Shown: positions 37,175 to 46,596 of the stretch, one piece after another | Position numbering within the stretch: the first letter of the stretch is position 1 | Layout: each line of letters opens with the position of its first letter | Assembly (NCBI RefSeq): GCF_000374005.1 | Contig: NZ_KB893166.1 | Coordinates: forward strand, 271,751 to 318,346 | DNA from: Kiloniella laminariae DSM 19542 | GTDB taxonomy: Bacteria > Pseudomonadota > Alphaproteobacteria > Kiloniellales > Kiloniellaceae | Direction: 5' to 3' | Length of the DNA stretch: 46,596 bases | The notes under the pieces: generated by a model | What the model was told of the DNA's origin: nothing | The model's input: only the letters and a program-made list of their open reading frames with translations | Databases searched by the model: none | Made by a program: the position numbers and the translations under genes

Positions 37175-39877
37175 ATGAACATTGTTGTCGTAGAATCTCC
37201 CGCCAAGGCCAAAACCATTAACAAGTACCTCGGAGAGGACTATCAGGTTCTCGCCAGTTACGGCCACGTGCGCGATCTCCCTGCCAAGGATGGGTCCGTC
37301 GCACCGGACGAAGATTTTGCCATGTCATGGGAGGTTGACAGCAATTCTGAAAAGCGTCTGAAAGATATTATCCAGGCGCTCAAATCAGCCGATCAGCTGA
37401 TTCTCGCAACCGACCCGGATCGCGAAGGTGAAGCCATTTCCTGGCATATTGCCGAAGAACTGCAGAAACGTAAAAAACTCGTCGGGAAACAGGTATCCCG
37501 CGTTGTCTTCAACGAGGTAACAAAGACTGCAATCCAGGCCGCCTTTGCCCAGCCGCGCGAACTGAACATGGAACTGGTCGAAGCCTATCTCGCCCGCCGG
37601 GCGCTGGATTATCTCTTCGGCTTTACCCTCTCCCCGGTTCTCTGGCGCAAGCTTCCGGGCAGCCGTTCTGCCGGACGTGTGCAGTCCGTGGCGCTGCGCC
37701 TGATCTGTGATCGTGAGTCAGAGATCGAAATATTTAAACCACAGGAATACTGGAGTGTCGAAGCCAAACTTGCGACCCCGGACGGCCAGAAATTTTCTGC
37801 GCGCCTGACCCATCTTGATGGACAGAAACTCGACAAGTTCGATCTTGGAAATGCGCTGGCTGCCAATGCTGCTGCGCAAACACTGGAAGAAGCTGCGAGC
37901 TTCACCGTTAAAACAGTCGATCGCAAACAGACAAAACGTAACCCTCAACCCCCATTCACGACCTCAACCCTGCAGCAGGAAGCCTCGCGCAAACTTGGTT
38001 TCACGGCGACCCGGACCATGCAGATCGCGCAAAAGCTCTATGAGGGTGTTGATCTTGGCGGCGAAACAGTCGGTCTGATCACCTACATGCGTACAGATGG
38101 TGTCAGCCTTTCCTCCGAAGCCATTACCGCCAGCCGCGAGCTGATTGCAAAGCAGTTCGGCAAGGATTATCTCCCGGCCAACGCCCGGGAATACAAAAGC
38201 AAAGCCAAAAACGCCCAGGAAGCGCATGAAGCTATCCGCCCGACCAACTTCTCTCTGCTTCCCAGAGACGCCGTGCAGTATCTCAACGAGGAAAGTCAGA
38301 AGCTTTATGAGTTGATCTGGAACCGGACCACTGCCAGCCAGATGGAAAGCGCTGTGCTGGACCAGGTCGCCGTGGATATCGATGTCGCTCTGGGCAAGGC
38401 CGTGTTGCGGGCCAATGGTTCGGTACTGCGCTTTGATGGTTTTCTCAAGCTCTATCAGGAAGACAAGGATGACTCCAGGGACGAGCAGGACGATGATCGT
38501 CGCCTGCCGAAACTGACCGAAGGGGACCGTCCGGAACGTCAGGAAATCCTCAAGGAACAGCATTTCACCCAGCCACCACCACGCTATTCCGAAGCCAGCC
38601 TGGTTAAAAAGATGGAAGAACTCGGCATTGGCCGACCATCAACCTATGCATCTGTGATTCAGGTTCTTCAGGACCGCAACTACGTCATCATCGACAAAAA
38701 GCGCTTCCTGCCCGAAGATCGCGGCAGAATTGTCACGACATTCCTGCGCAATTTTTTCAGCAAATACGTCGAATTCAATTTCACCGCCGATCTAGAAACC
38801 CAGCTGGATGACATCTCCGCCGGGTCAGCCGAATGGAAAAAAGTACTCCGTGGCTTCTGGGATGCTTTCCATGCCTCCGTTTCAGAAACCAAGGGACTGA
38901 CCATCACCGAAGTGATTGAAGCTCTCGATGCAGATCTCAGTGACCACTTCTTCCCGACCCCCGAAGATCCAACAGCAAAACATCCCCGCGAATGTCCGAC
39001 CTGTGAGTCAGGTCGCCTCGGGATAAAACTTGGTAAAACCGGGGGCTTTATCGGCTGCTCCAACTACCCCGACTGCCGCTATACCCGCCCTCTCACCCTG
39101 CCGGACGGCGAAGGTGGCCCGGACGATCTTTCCCAACCCAAAGAACTTGGGACTGACCCGGCAACAGGTTTTGCCGTTACCCTGCGTAAAGGCCCTTACG
39201 GCGTCTACGTCCAGCTGGGCGAAGCCGTTGAAAAGACCAAACCCAAACGCGTGTCCATTCCCAAAGGCATTGCCATCAGCGATGTGACATTTGAACAGGC
39301 CCAAAGCCTGCTTTCCCTGCCCCGGGATATAGGTCCGCACCCGGAAGACGGAGCGATGATCATCGCCGGGATCGGGCGTTTTGGCCCTTACATCAAACAT
39401 GGTTCGGTTTTCAAGTCCCTTGCCAAGGACGATGACGTCTTGACCATCGGCCTCAACCGGGCAGTCTCCCTGATTGCGGAAGCTCCCAAACGGGGTGCGG
39501 CAGCAGCCTTGCGCACCATTGGCGCTCATCCGGACGACAGTGTCGATGTAACAATCCATTCCGGTCGTTATGGGCCTTATGTAAAGTGGAACAAGGTCAA
39601 TGCTTCCCTGCCCAAAGACAAGGAAGTAGAAGACCTTACCATGGCGGAAGCTGTAGAGCTTCTCATCAGGCAGATGGAGAAAAAGGGCACAAAAAAACCT
39701 GCGGCTAAAAAGGCCGCCGCTAAAAAAGCTCCTGCAAAAAAAGCGACTGCCAAAAAAACGACCACCAAGAAACCTGCAGCCCAAAAAGCTCCCGCAAAAA
39801 AAACAGCTGTTAAGAAGACCACTACAAAAAAAGCACCCGCCAAATCAGCGGCTGCAAAAGCTGAAACAGATGCATAA
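37175..39877 (+). CDS. topA: DNA topoisomerase I
   Basis: A 900-residue type IA topoisomerase that relaxes negative supercoils. The Toprim domain opens MNIVVVESPAKAKTINKYLG and includes DPDREGEAISWH; the active-site Tyr304 is in GLITYMRTDG. One four-Cys zinc ribbon (CPTCESGRLG...CSNYPDC) lies near residue 610, then several topo C-terminal repeats of GRYGPYVK type. The last ~65 residues are a Lys/Ala/Pro-rich histone-H1-like tail. That tail is common in alphaproteobacterial TopA and binds DNA nonspecifically. Confidence 0.97.
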   Translation: MNIVVVESPAKAKTINKYLGEDYQVLASYGHVRDLPAKDGSVAPDEDFAMSWEVDSNSEKRLKDIIQALKSADQLILATDPDREGEAISWHIAEELQKRKKLVGKQVSRVVFNEVTKTAIQAAFAQPRELNMELVEAYLARRALDYLFGFTLSPVLWRKLPGSRSAGRVQSVALRLICDRESEIEIFKPQEYWSVEAKLATPDGQKFSARLTHLDGQKLDKFDLGNALAANAAAQTLEEAASFTVKTVDRKQTKRNPQPPFTTSTLQQEASRKLGFTATRTMQIAQKLYEGVDLGGETVGLITYMRTDGVSLSSEAITASRELIAKQFGKDYLPANAREYKSKAKNAQEAHEAIRPTNFSLLPRDAVQYLNEESQKLYELIWNRTTASQMESAVLDQVAVDIDVALGKAVLRANGSVLRFDGFLKLYQEDKDDSRDEQDDDRRLPKLTEGDRPERQEILKEQHFTQPPPRYSEASLVKKMEELGIGRPSTYASVIQVLQDRNYVIIDKKRFLPEDRGRIVTTFLRNFFSKYVEFNFTADLETQLDDISAGSAEWKKVLRGFWDAFHASVSETKGLTITEVIEALDADLSDHFFPTPEDPTAKHPRECPTCESGRLGIKLGKTGGFIGCSNYPDCRYTRPLTLPDGEGGPDDLSQPKELGTDPATGFAVTLRKGPYGVYVQLGEAVEKTKPKRVSIPKGIAISDVTFEQAQSLLSLPRDIGPHPEDGAMIIAGIGRFGPYIKHGSVFKSLAKDDDVLTIGLNRAVSLIAEAPKRGAAAALRTIGAHPDDSVDVTIHSGRYGPYVKWNKVNASLPKDKEVEDLTMAEAVELLIRQMEKKGTKKPAAKKAAAKKAPAKKATAKKTTTKKPAAQKAPAKKTAVKKTTTKKAPAKSAAAKAETDA

Positions 39878-39897
39878 CAATTGATTAGGATCAGGGC

Positions 39898-42186
39898 GTG
39901 ACATCAAATAAAACTACCCCGCCCTTTCCTACCAAGGAAGCGGTGCTCGACTTTATCCAGCAATCTCCCGGCGCTGTCGGCAAACGGGAGATTGCCCGTG
40001 CTTTCAACCTGAGGGGTGAAGACAAGATACCGCTCAAGGCGCTGTTGAAAGAGTTAAAAAATGACGGTCATTTTGGCCGGGAAGCCCGTCAAAAGAAAAA
40101 CAATCTCGACGGCAGGCTCCCGCCCGTTCTCGTGGTCGAGATTACCCGCATCGACGGTGATGGCGAACTAGTTGCCGTGCCCGCCTCATGGGAGGAAGAA
40201 CACGCCCCTCCCAGCATCTATGTGATTCCGGAACGCAAGAGCAAGTTTGATCTCTCGGTTGGGGATAGAATTCTGGGCAAACTCAAGCGGCTGGACAACA
40301 ACAGCTATCAGGCAATCCCGATCCGCAAGCTTGAAACGGCAGCGCTGAAAATTTTGGGGATTTACCAGGTCACCGAAGAAGGCGGCTTTGTCCGGCCGGT
40401 CGACAAAAAAGCCAAGAGTGATTTTATTCTCAACCCGGAATATGCCAAAGAGGCAACCCATGGTGAACTGGTTCTTTGTGAAATAAGGAAAGGCCGTTCT
40501 CGCAAGGGCCTCAAAGAAGTCCAGGTGGTCGAACGTCTGGGTGGCATTGATAACCCGCGCGCCCTCAGTCTGGTTGCCATCTATGAACGTGGCATTCCAA
40601 ATGTCTTTCCGCCTGAAGCCGTAGAAGAAGCCAGAGCAGCAAAGGCGGCTACACTTGGCAAACGCACCGACCTTCGCGATATTCCCCTGGTCACCATTGA
40701 CGGGGCAGATGCGCGGGACTTTGATGACGCCGTCTGGGCTGAAGCTCTGGACGAAGGAGAAGGCTGGCACATTCTGGTCGCGATCGCCGATGTTGCTCAT
40801 TACGTCCGCCCCGGCAGTCCTCTGGACGAAGAAGCACAGAACCGGGGCAACTCAACCTATTTCGCCGACCGGGTGGTCCCGATGCTTCCCGAAGAGCTGT
40901 CCAATGGCTGGTGTTCGCTTAATCCTGACGAAGACCGTCCCTGCATGGCTGTCCATCTCTGGCTTGACAGTACGGGAGAACTGGTCAAACACAAGTTTGT
41001 TCGCGGCCTGATGCGCTCCCGGGCACGTCTAACCTATGAACAGGTACAGGAGGCACTGGATGGCCGTCCTGACAGTACGAGCCAACCTTTGCTGGCGACG
41101 GCACTAAAACCTCTTGAAGGTGCTTATCAATCCCTGCTTAAGGCACGACATGCCAGAGGAACGCTGGAGCTGGATATTCCGGAATTTCAGGTCCGTATGG
41201 ATGCGGCCGGCGAAGTCACCGAGATTATCAAGCGGGAACGGCTGGAAAGTCACAAGCTGATTGAAGAATTCATGATCATGGCGAATGTCGCCGCGGCAAT
41301 CGAGCTCGAACATCGTCGGCAGCCTTGCATGTACCGTGTCCATGAATCACCGGACCCTGCACGAATTGAAGGCCTTGCCGACAGCCTGCACGGTATGGGA
41401 GTTTCTTTCGCCAAAGGACAGGTCATTACACCCAAGGTCCTCACAAGAGTTCTGGAGCGCACGGCAGATCTTCCCGAAGCCAAATTGGTCAACGAACTTA
41501 TTCTTCGTGCTCAAAGTCAGGCTCGTTACGACCCGGAAAACCTTGGCCATTTCGGCCTTGCCTTGACACGTTATGGTCACTTTACCTCCCCGATCAGGCG
41601 CTATTCAGATCTGATGGTACACCGGGCTCTGATCAGAGGACTTGGGCTCGGCAGTGACGGCCTTTCCGATGCAGAAGAAAGCAGATTTAACGATATTGCC
41701 GTACACATCTCAGCAACAGAGCGACGTTCTGCTGCTGCAGAAAGAGACACGATCAACCGTTTCACGGCATCTTTCTTCTCGCACAAAATCGGAAAAATAT
41801 TTCCCGGAAAGATCAACGGCGTCACCAAGGCAGGACTCTTCATTACTCTGGATGACACAGGGGCTGACGGACTGGTCCCCATGCGCCAGCTTCCTGATGA
41901 CTACTACATCCACAATGAAAAAGAGCACATCCTGACAGGACGTCGCTGGGGGCGGGAATACCATCTTGGCAACAAGGTCATGGTCCGGGTCACAGAATCA
42001 GACCCGGTTTCGGGCGGGATTGCCTTCCGGCTGGTCGAAGATGGCGATAACGAAAACTCGATTTCTGGCACGTCCGATACCAGAAAACGGTCCCCACGTT
42101 CTTCTCGTAACAAAACTGCGGGAAAATCAGGTTTTAAAAAGCCCGGAACAACAAAGAAGCGTTCAAGGAACCGCCGGGCAGATTAA
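39898..42186 (+). CDS. rnr: Ribonuclease R
   Basis: A 762-residue RNase II/R family 3'-5' exoribonuclease. An N-terminal winged-helix and cold-shock-like region (about 1-230) precedes the RNB domain with catalytic aspartates in TIDGADARDFDDAVWAE, the segment HFTSPIRRYSDLMVHRAL, and an S1 domain near 640-715 (INGVTKAGLFITLDDTGADG). The basic C-terminal tail (KKRSRNRRAD) is typical of RNase R and not RNase II. The start is GTG, 20 bp after topA, with AGGATCAGGGC ahead. Confidence 0.96.
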   Translation: MTSNKTTPPFPTKEAVLDFIQQSPGAVGKREIARAFNLRGEDKIPLKALLKELKNDGHFGREARQKKNNLDGRLPPVLVVEITRIDGDGELVAVPASWEEEHAPPSIYVIPERKSKFDLSVGDRILGKLKRLDNNSYQAIPIRKLETAALKILGIYQVTEEGGFVRPVDKKAKSDFILNPEYAKEATHGELVLCEIRKGRSRKGLKEVQVVERLGGIDNPRALSLVAIYERGIPNVFPPEAVEEARAAKAATLGKRTDLRDIPLVTIDGADARDFDDAVWAEALDEGEGWHILVAIADVAHYVRPGSPLDEEAQNRGNSTYFADRVVPMLPEELSNGWCSLNPDEDRPCMAVHLWLDSTGELVKHKFVRGLMRSRARLTYEQVQEALDGRPDSTSQPLLATALKPLEGAYQSLLKARHARGTLELDIPEFQVRMDAAGEVTEIIKRERLESHKLIEEFMIMANVAAAIELEHRRQPCMYRVHESPDPARIEGLADSLHGMGVSFAKGQVITPKVLTRVLERTADLPEAKLVNELILRAQSQARYDPENLGHFGLALTRYGHFTSPIRRYSDLMVHRALIRGLGLGSDGLSDAEESRFNDIAVHISATERRSAAAERDTINRFTASFFSHKIGKIFPGKINGVTKAGLFITLDDTGADGLVPMRQLPDDYYIHNEKEHILTGRRWGREYHLGNKVMVRVTESDPVSGGIAFRLVEDGDNENSISGTSDTRKRSPRSSRNKTAGKSGFKKPGTTKKRSRNRRAD

Positions 42187-42334
42187 CTTCACGGTTCCTC
42201 CCCTTTTTTGAATTGGAAAGCTCCTCCATCTGATCAGGCAATGGATAAGCTTTGATTTTAACTACATTTCTTTTTATGCTAGGCATTGAAATCCCTTAAG
42301 ACTCTCGACAGACAACAGGTAGGAGACAGGGTTC

Positions 42335-43990
42335 ATGCCCTTTTGCTCATTTTTCAGCTTGCGCAGTTTTAAAAGTCCCTTGTTCCTGCGCCGCTGGATC
42401 TCCCGTCTGGCTCTGTTATTTCTGATCACAGCCTGCAGTGCTCCTTATCATCCGTCAAATCAGATTTACGACAAGAAAACGGCCACTAGCCTGTTTTCCC
42501 AAGGGTTTGATTACGTAACGGAGTACTATATTGATGAGATTGATGTATCCCGACTGGCTTTGGCTGGTTTGGACAATCTTTCAACCATAGACCCCGATGT
42601 TGAAATTCTCGACAGTGGCAATGCACTAACCGTCAGCTATGATGGTGTCCCCCTGTCGCGCTACAGTTATCCAGATAATCTCAACAGCCGCTCCTGGGCC
42701 TTGCTGACAGCTTCTGCAATCGAGTCTGTCAAACAACAATCTCCTGATTTTCAGCAAGCAACCGGTGAGCAAATCTATCTTGCTGTATTTGATGGTGTTG
42801 TCGGGGAACTGGATCGATTTTCCCGCTATTCTGCTCCTGAACAGGCGACAAATAATCGGGACAGCCGAAACGGTTTTGGTGGACTGGGTATCCGCTATGT
42901 AAAGGAAGAACAGGGCGCTCACATTATTTCTGTGATGGAAAACACACCCGCAGAATCTGTGGGACTTAAAGCAGGCGACATCATCATTGAGGTCAATCAC
43001 AGCGACATCAGAAAGCTTTCAGAAGACAGCATAACTCATTTGCTCAAGGGGCCGGAAAACTCTCGCGTCAGCTTGACTGTTCTTCGTAAAGAAGCCGAGT
43101 CCTCCTTGAAGCAACAGCAGCTGACATTCGAGGTGACCCGTCAACGTATTGTTATCCAGACAATCACCTATACCCCTCATGATAACATCGCCTATATCCA
43201 GATTTCCGGCTTCAACAAATCAACAACAACCAGCCTGCGGAGCAAGGTTCGTAAAGCCCAGAAGGAAATGGGCAAAAATCTCAAGGGGTATATACTCGAT
43301 CTCAGAAATAACGGCGGCGGATTATTGAGCGAGGCAATCTCTGCTGCAGACCTTTTTATTCCCAGTGGCACTCTCGTCTCAACCCGGGGAAGGCATCCTG
43401 ACAGTCACCAGTATAACGATGCTCACAGCACCGATTTTGCCCAGGGATTACCGGTTATTGTTCTGGTCAATGCTTACTCGGCCTCTTCTTCGGAAATTCT
43501 CGCTGCTGCATTGCAAGACTCCGAACGAGCCATCGTCGTCGGAAGCAATTCTTTTGGCAAGGGAACCGTGCAGAAGGTTTTCGAGCTTCCTAATCGTTCA
43601 GAGATTGCCGTTACCTGGGCCCGTTTTCACGCGCCGTCCGGGTATGCAATTCAAGGAAGGGGTATTATTCCTGATATCTGCACAACAAGATCCAATACCA
43701 GAACAGTAGACGACGTTATTGCCCAGTTAAAATCAGGGACGCTCCCGATTTCGAGTGAGACACGTACATTATCGCTCTTGCCTGAAGACGAAGATGCACT
43801 CGAAAAACTTAAAGCAACCTGCCCGCAAAGTGCCCAGCCATCCGATCTGGAAGAGGATGTGGCGGAAATGCTGTTGACGACACCTGCACTTTTGTCTCTT
43901 GCCAAAGGTGAGCTAGAGCGTGGAAAAGCAAGAGAAATTGCCGATGAGAGCGTAGAAGTAAATGCCCAGTTACCAGAGGCAGTACAATAA
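42335..43990 (+). CDS. S41 family C-terminal processing protease with PDZ domain
   Basis: A 551-residue envelope protease. The N-terminus has an Arg-rich start and a hydrophobic segment ending ITACSAP, a probable lipobox (Cys34). A PDZ domain spans about 185-270 (GFGGLGIRY, VGLKAGDIIIEVN). The Ser-Lys catalytic dyad is Ser384 in NAYSASSSEIL and Lys409 in NSFGKGTVQ, 25 apart as in tail-specific proteases. The N-terminal ~150 residues are family-specific. It likely trims or degrades periplasmic proteins. It is upstream of rpmG but probably a separate unit. Confidence 0.92.
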   Translation: MPFCSFFSLRSFKSPLFLRRWISRLALLFLITACSAPYHPSNQIYDKKTATSLFSQGFDYVTEYYIDEIDVSRLALAGLDNLSTIDPDVEILDSGNALTVSYDGVPLSRYSYPDNLNSRSWALLTASAIESVKQQSPDFQQATGEQIYLAVFDGVVGELDRFSRYSAPEQATNNRDSRNGFGGLGIRYVKEEQGAHIISVMENTPAESVGLKAGDIIIEVNHSDIRKLSEDSITHLLKGPENSRVSLTVLRKEAESSLKQQQLTFEVTRQRIVIQTITYTPHDNIAYIQISGFNKSTTTSLRSKVRKAQKEMGKNLKGYILDLRNNGGGLLSEAISAADLFIPSGTLVSTRGRHPDSHQYNDAHSTDFAQGLPVIVLVNAYSASSSEILAAALQDSERAIVVGSNSFGKGTVQKVFELPNRSEIAVTWARFHAPSGYAIQGRGIIPDICTTRSNTRTVDDVIAQLKSGTLPISSETRTLSLLPEDEDALEKLKATCPQSAQPSDLEEDVAEMLLTTPALLSLAKGELERGKAREIADESVEVNAQLPEAVQ

Positions 43991-44086
43991 GAAGATAAAA
44001 AGATGTTTCTGGGCTTGACTCAAAGGCTCAAAACGTTATGTTTCGGCCCTGTAATATTCACTGTTAGCGCGATAAGGATTTTCGCA

Positions 44087-44254
44087 ATGGCTAAACCGGC
44101 TACACAACTGATTCGCATGGTAAGCACCGCGGACACTGGTTACTTCTATGTTGCCAAGAAAAACCCGCGCACGCTTACTGAAAAACTCGAGCTGCGTAAG
44201 TACGACCCAGTCGCACGCAAGCACGTTGTTTTCAAAGAAGCGAAAATGAAATAA
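44087..44254 (+). CDS. rpmG: Ribosomal protein bL33
   Basis: A 55-residue protein beginning [20 protein letters not shown] and ending [11 protein letters not shown]. It has no cysteine pair, so it is the zinc-free form. The start at 44087 has AAGGATTTTCGCA in front; the longer open frame is not conserved-looking. A strong terminator follows 20 bp downstream. Confidence 0.97.
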   Translation: MAKPATQLIRMVSTADTGYFYVAKKNPRTLTEKLELRKYDPVARKHVVFKEAKMK

Positions 44255-44274
44255 GACTGATTCATTTCAGGTCG

Positions 44275-44304
44275 AAAAAAGGCTGCCCTTCGGCAGCCTT
44301 TTTT
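44275..44304. terminator. Strong bidirectional intrinsic terminator
   Basis: Six A, then GGCTGCC-cttc-GGCAGCC, then six T. It ends rpmG on the plus strand and, read in reverse, can also end transcription coming from pleD. Confidence 0.95.
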
Positions 44305-44391
44305 GTGCGCATTGAATGCAGCCTCCGAAGCCGACCCTCCTTGGTCTACTTCAGGGCCCGGTTACTTCTGGCATAACAGCCTGTTTTCTTA

Positions 44392-45801
44392 TTAAGGGGT
44401 GTTTGTTAAGCCACTTACTGTCGGCCCGGAATGCTCCACACACACACAGTTCCGGCCGAGAGATTTCGCCTCATATAAAGCCATATCAGCACGATTAAGC
44501 AGACTGTCAGCCATCTCCATCGGATCCGAGGTCGTCGCGACCCCAACTGAGACTGTAATCGTCAGCGGCGTTGAGGAGCCTGGTATTTCAATAGGTGTTT
44601 CTCCAATCCTCATCCTGATACGCTCAGCCACCGTAAAGGCCTGTTCTGTTGTGGCACTGGGCATAACAACGACAAATTCTTCCCCACCATAGCGGGCCAG
44701 CATATCAAAGTCCCGGATCGCATCTGTAACACGTCGGGCAAGAACCTTGAGCACTTCGTCGCCACTCGCATGTCCATAGGTGTCATTTACGTTCTTGAAA
44801 TGATCAATATCAAACATCAACGCCGAAACAGGCTTTGCCGTCTCGGCAATTTCCATAACAGCACGATCCAGATGCGCGTTCATATAACGGCGATTGAAGA
44901 CTCCTGTTAAGGGGTCGGTATAAGCCAGAGCAACGCTCTTCTTGAGGATATCAGTCAAACGATCATGATAGCGGCGGCGCTTGATCTGCGTCTTGCAACG
45001 GGCGCGCAGCTCATTGGGATCAATCGGTTTAACCAGATAATCGGTAACACCGATATCCAGACCTTTGGCAAGCTGGGAGAGGTTTTCCTCTTCAAGCACA
45101 AGCAAGATAGGAACGTGTCGGGTCTCTTCATGGGCTCTGAGCTGGGAACAAAGCCTCAAGCCATCCTCTCCGCCGAGATCAAGGGCAACAATAAACAGAT
45201 CATAACTGCTTTCCTTCCCCAGATCGATCACTTCGGATGGTTTTCTCGCATGATCAACATTATGATCCAGCTCGCGCAGGAAATTCATAATCTTGCTTGC
45301 GGTTAAATCATTTGTCTCTGCCAAAAGGATATTTGCATTCGCAATTGCAGCTTCATCATCAGCATCTGCACCTGACAGAGAGGCAAACCGGGAGGATGCT
45401 TCCTGTCGAACTCGCAATTCATCTGTCATCATTTTCAGACGAACAAGGGACCGGACACGGGCAAAGAGAGCGACATCATTCAGAGGTTTGGTCAAAAAAT
45501 CATCCGCACCGACTTCCAAACCTCTCACCCGGTCACTGACTTCACTTAAAGCCGTGACCATGACGATCGGAATGTGGCGCATCTTGGGATCATTCTTCAG
45601 GCGTCGACAGACTTCATATCCATCCATTCCAGGCATCATTACATCCAGGAGGATGATATCAGGCATTTCCTTGGCGGCTATATCTAGGGCTGACTGGCCA
45701 TCAGAAGCAGTAATAACTTCGAAATACTCTGCCATCAACTTGGCTTCGAGAAGCCTGACATTAGCAGGTATGTCGTCTACGACCAGAATCCTTGCCGCCA
45801 T
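44392..45801 (-). CDS. pleD: PleD-like response regulator diguanylate cyclase
   Basis: A 469-residue protein with receiver 1 (about 1-120, phospho-acceptor Asp53 in DIILLDVMMPG), a degenerate adaptor receiver 2 (about 150-280) and a GGDEF domain. The active site is GGEEF in ARYGGEEFVVVMP, and a c-di-GMP inhibitory RxxD (RDFD) lies five residues before it. Known: PleD makes c-di-GMP at the cell pole to time the motile-to-sessile switch. It follows divK by 34 bp on the minus strand, the classic alphaproteobacterial divK-pleD pair. Confidence 0.95.
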   Translation of the reverse strand: MAARILVVDDIPANVRLLEAKLMAEYFEVITASDGQSALDIAAKEMPDIILLDVMMPGMDGYEVCRRLKNDPKMRHIPIVMVTALSEVSDRVRGLEVGADDFLTKPLNDVALFARVRSLVRLKMMTDELRVRQEASSRFASLSGADADDEAAIANANILLAETNDLTASKIMNFLRELDHNVDHARKPSEVIDLGKESSYDLFIVALDLGGEDGLRLCSQLRAHEETRHVPILLVLEEENLSQLAKGLDIGVTDYLVKPIDPNELRARCKTQIKRRRYHDRLTDILKKSVALAYTDPLTGVFNRRYMNAHLDRAVMEIAETAKPVSALMFDIDHFKNVNDTYGHASGDEVLKVLARRVTDAIRDFDMLARYGGEEFVVVMPSATTEQAFTVAERIRMRIGETPIEIPGSSTPLTITVSVGVATTSDPMEMADSLLNRADMALYEAKSLGRNCVCVEHSGPTVSGLTNTP

Positions 45802-45835
45802 GAATATCGTACTCTTTCACTAATCGATTACAGGT

Positions 45836-46213
45836 CTATCTCAGGAAACGCTCAACAGTCTCCAAAAATTTGGTAACTGAAATCGGCTTGGGAATATAGG
45901 CTTCGCACCCGCCTTCCCTGATTTTTTCTTCATCACCTTTCATGGCAAACGCCGTTACGGCAATTACGGGAATTGCCCGTAAATTATCATCTTCTTTCAA
46001 CCACTTCGTGACTTCCAGTCCTGAAACCTCGGGTAACTGGATATCCATGAGGATAAGATCAGGTTTATGTGTCCGAGCGATTGAAAGCGCCTCCATACCA
46101 TCTTTGGATTGCAGGATGTTATACCCCTGCGCCTCCAGCAAATCATGGAAAAGCTTCATGTTGAGTTCGTTGTCTTCAACAACGAGTACCGTTTTTGCTG
46201 TGCTATCCTGCAT
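45836..46213 (-). CDS. divK: DivK single-domain response regulator
   Basis: A 125-residue stand-alone receiver: [20 protein letters not shown] at the start, phospho-acceptor Asp57 in [16 protein letters not shown], Thr/Ala in [20 protein letters not shown] and Lys in YIPKPIS. It has no output domain and signals by protein contacts in the PleC/DivJ cell-cycle pathway. The start at 46213 gives the family length; the longer frame adds 34 unlike residues. The region upstream is disturbed by an insertion sequence end. Confidence 0.95.
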   Translation of the reverse strand: MQDSTAKTVLVVEDNELNMKLFHDLLEAQGYNILQSKDGMEALSIARTHKPDLILMDIQLPEVSGLEVTKWLKEDDNLRAIPVIAVTAFAMKGDEEKIREGGCEAYIPKPISVTKFLETVERFLR

Positions 46214-46384
46214 AGATGAGTCCCGACGATGCCTCCAAATTGCACACCGCCTAGAAACGATGCACAGAACCAAATCACCTGTGTGATGATTTATTACAGA
46301 TATTAGAATTGACAATACCCTTGAATGTCAAAGTACTCAACTTTAGTTGAGACCTCAGCAAAACGTCTTTATCTGAGTAATTTA

Positions 46385-46436
46385 CGAATAATGTGTAATG
46401 CTTTTGGCTTCGAGCAAAGGCTTTACACATTATTCG
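46385..46436. repeat. Long inverted repeat between divK and the transposase
   Basis: CGAATAATGTGTAA and TTACACATTATTCG are perfect 14-bp arms with a 24-base loop that is itself partly paired. A smaller palindrome CTCAAC-TTTA-GTTGAG lies nearby at 46336-46351. The large one could be the terminator of divergent or convergent transcripts or an element linked to the insertion sequence. Confidence 0.6.
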
Positions 46437-46473
46437 TTGTCACAAAGAGATCATTTTGGGTTGTTTAGTCGCT

Positions 46474-46596
46474 TTACCCATAGGCTTTTCGAAACCTTTC
46501 GCCCTTATTTAAATTCCATCCGATAGCTGCGAGTGTAAAGTGTACATGGGTTCGAGCCAGCCCCATAAAGCGGGAGCGGCCCATTCCCCAGAGCCG
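46474..46596 (-). mobile_element. C-terminal end of a transposase (IS5-like), cut by the window edge
   Basis: The reverse strand from 46596 reads 40 residues to a TAA: RLWGMGRSRFMGLARTHVHF and so on, ending KGERFRKAYG. The pattern (R-S/C-R-F/Y-x-G-L-x-R-x-H-x, then LAAIGWNLNK) is that of the C-terminus of IS5-group DDE transposases. The family is a judgement from pattern, not from a search. No second end of the element is visible here. Confidence 0.65.

Noticed and set aside
39685-39860. A-rich repetitive stretch at the end of topA as a repeat element
   Set aside because: It is coding for the Lys/Ala tail of TopA, so the repetition comes from the protein.

Overview
The window looks like a chromosomal segment of a denitrifying alphaproteobacterium of moderate GC content, most likely a Rhodospirillales-like or related marine lineage. 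The evidence is the block ruvX ... pyrB-pyrC-plsY-dprA-topA-rnr ... rpmG followed by convergent pleD-divK, the gatCAB operon, a two-receiver PleD with DivK, a PAS_5-type protein, and a nirSECF cluster in the order known from Paracoccus. No species can be named from the sequence alone.

Left part (1-6.5 kb): denitrification. On the minus strand, nirS (cytochrome cd1 nitrite reductase) is followed by nirE, nirC and nirF (cut by the window edge), the start of the heme d1 assembly pathway. A CbiX/SirB-type chelatase gene diverges from nirS. It is followed by a convergent gene for a tandem DUF2249-like protein and two abutting Crp/Fnr regulators without N-terminal Fe-S cysteines. Three FNR/DNR-type boxes lie between these units. 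The denitrification-associated membrane gene nnrU sits apart, near 27 kb.

6.5-16 kb: mixed accessory and housekeeping genes. These are a tautomerase, an NTF2-like protein and a beta-class GST divergent from an HxlR regulator; a THUMP-type RNA methyltransferase; a HEAT-repeat protein; tRNA-Ser(GCT); two divergent lipoproteins; an M20 amidohydrolase; a small membrane protein; and a trans-sulfuration-type PLP enzyme.

15-21.2 kb: a self-contained sugar module. It has a ROK repressor divergent from a ribose-type binding protein, then permease, single-domain ATPase and a GH3 NagZ-like glycosidase. An attenuator-like terminator follows the binding-protein gene and a perfect 17-bp stem ends the operon.

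21.4-31.2 kb: a PAS_5 protein, gatCAB, ybaN, small hypotheticals, nnrU, ruvX, two tiny paralogous PLDc_N membrane proteins that share an upstream palindrome (the second is only 59 aa), and an orphan sensor kinase. 31.5-46.6 kb: a CoA-transferase, then mostly core genes (pyrimidine synthesis, phospholipid acylation, DNA uptake, topoisomerase I, RNase R, an S41 protease, L33) and the cell-cycle signalling pair pleD/divK. The window ends in the C-terminus of a transposase, so an insertion sequence lies upstream of divK.

I see no CRISPR array, rRNA or prophage. The most distinctive items are the chelatase/DUF2249/dual-Crp arrangement around nirS, the duplicated PLDc_N genes with a shared operator-like palindrome, and the sugar module with its built-in attenuator.
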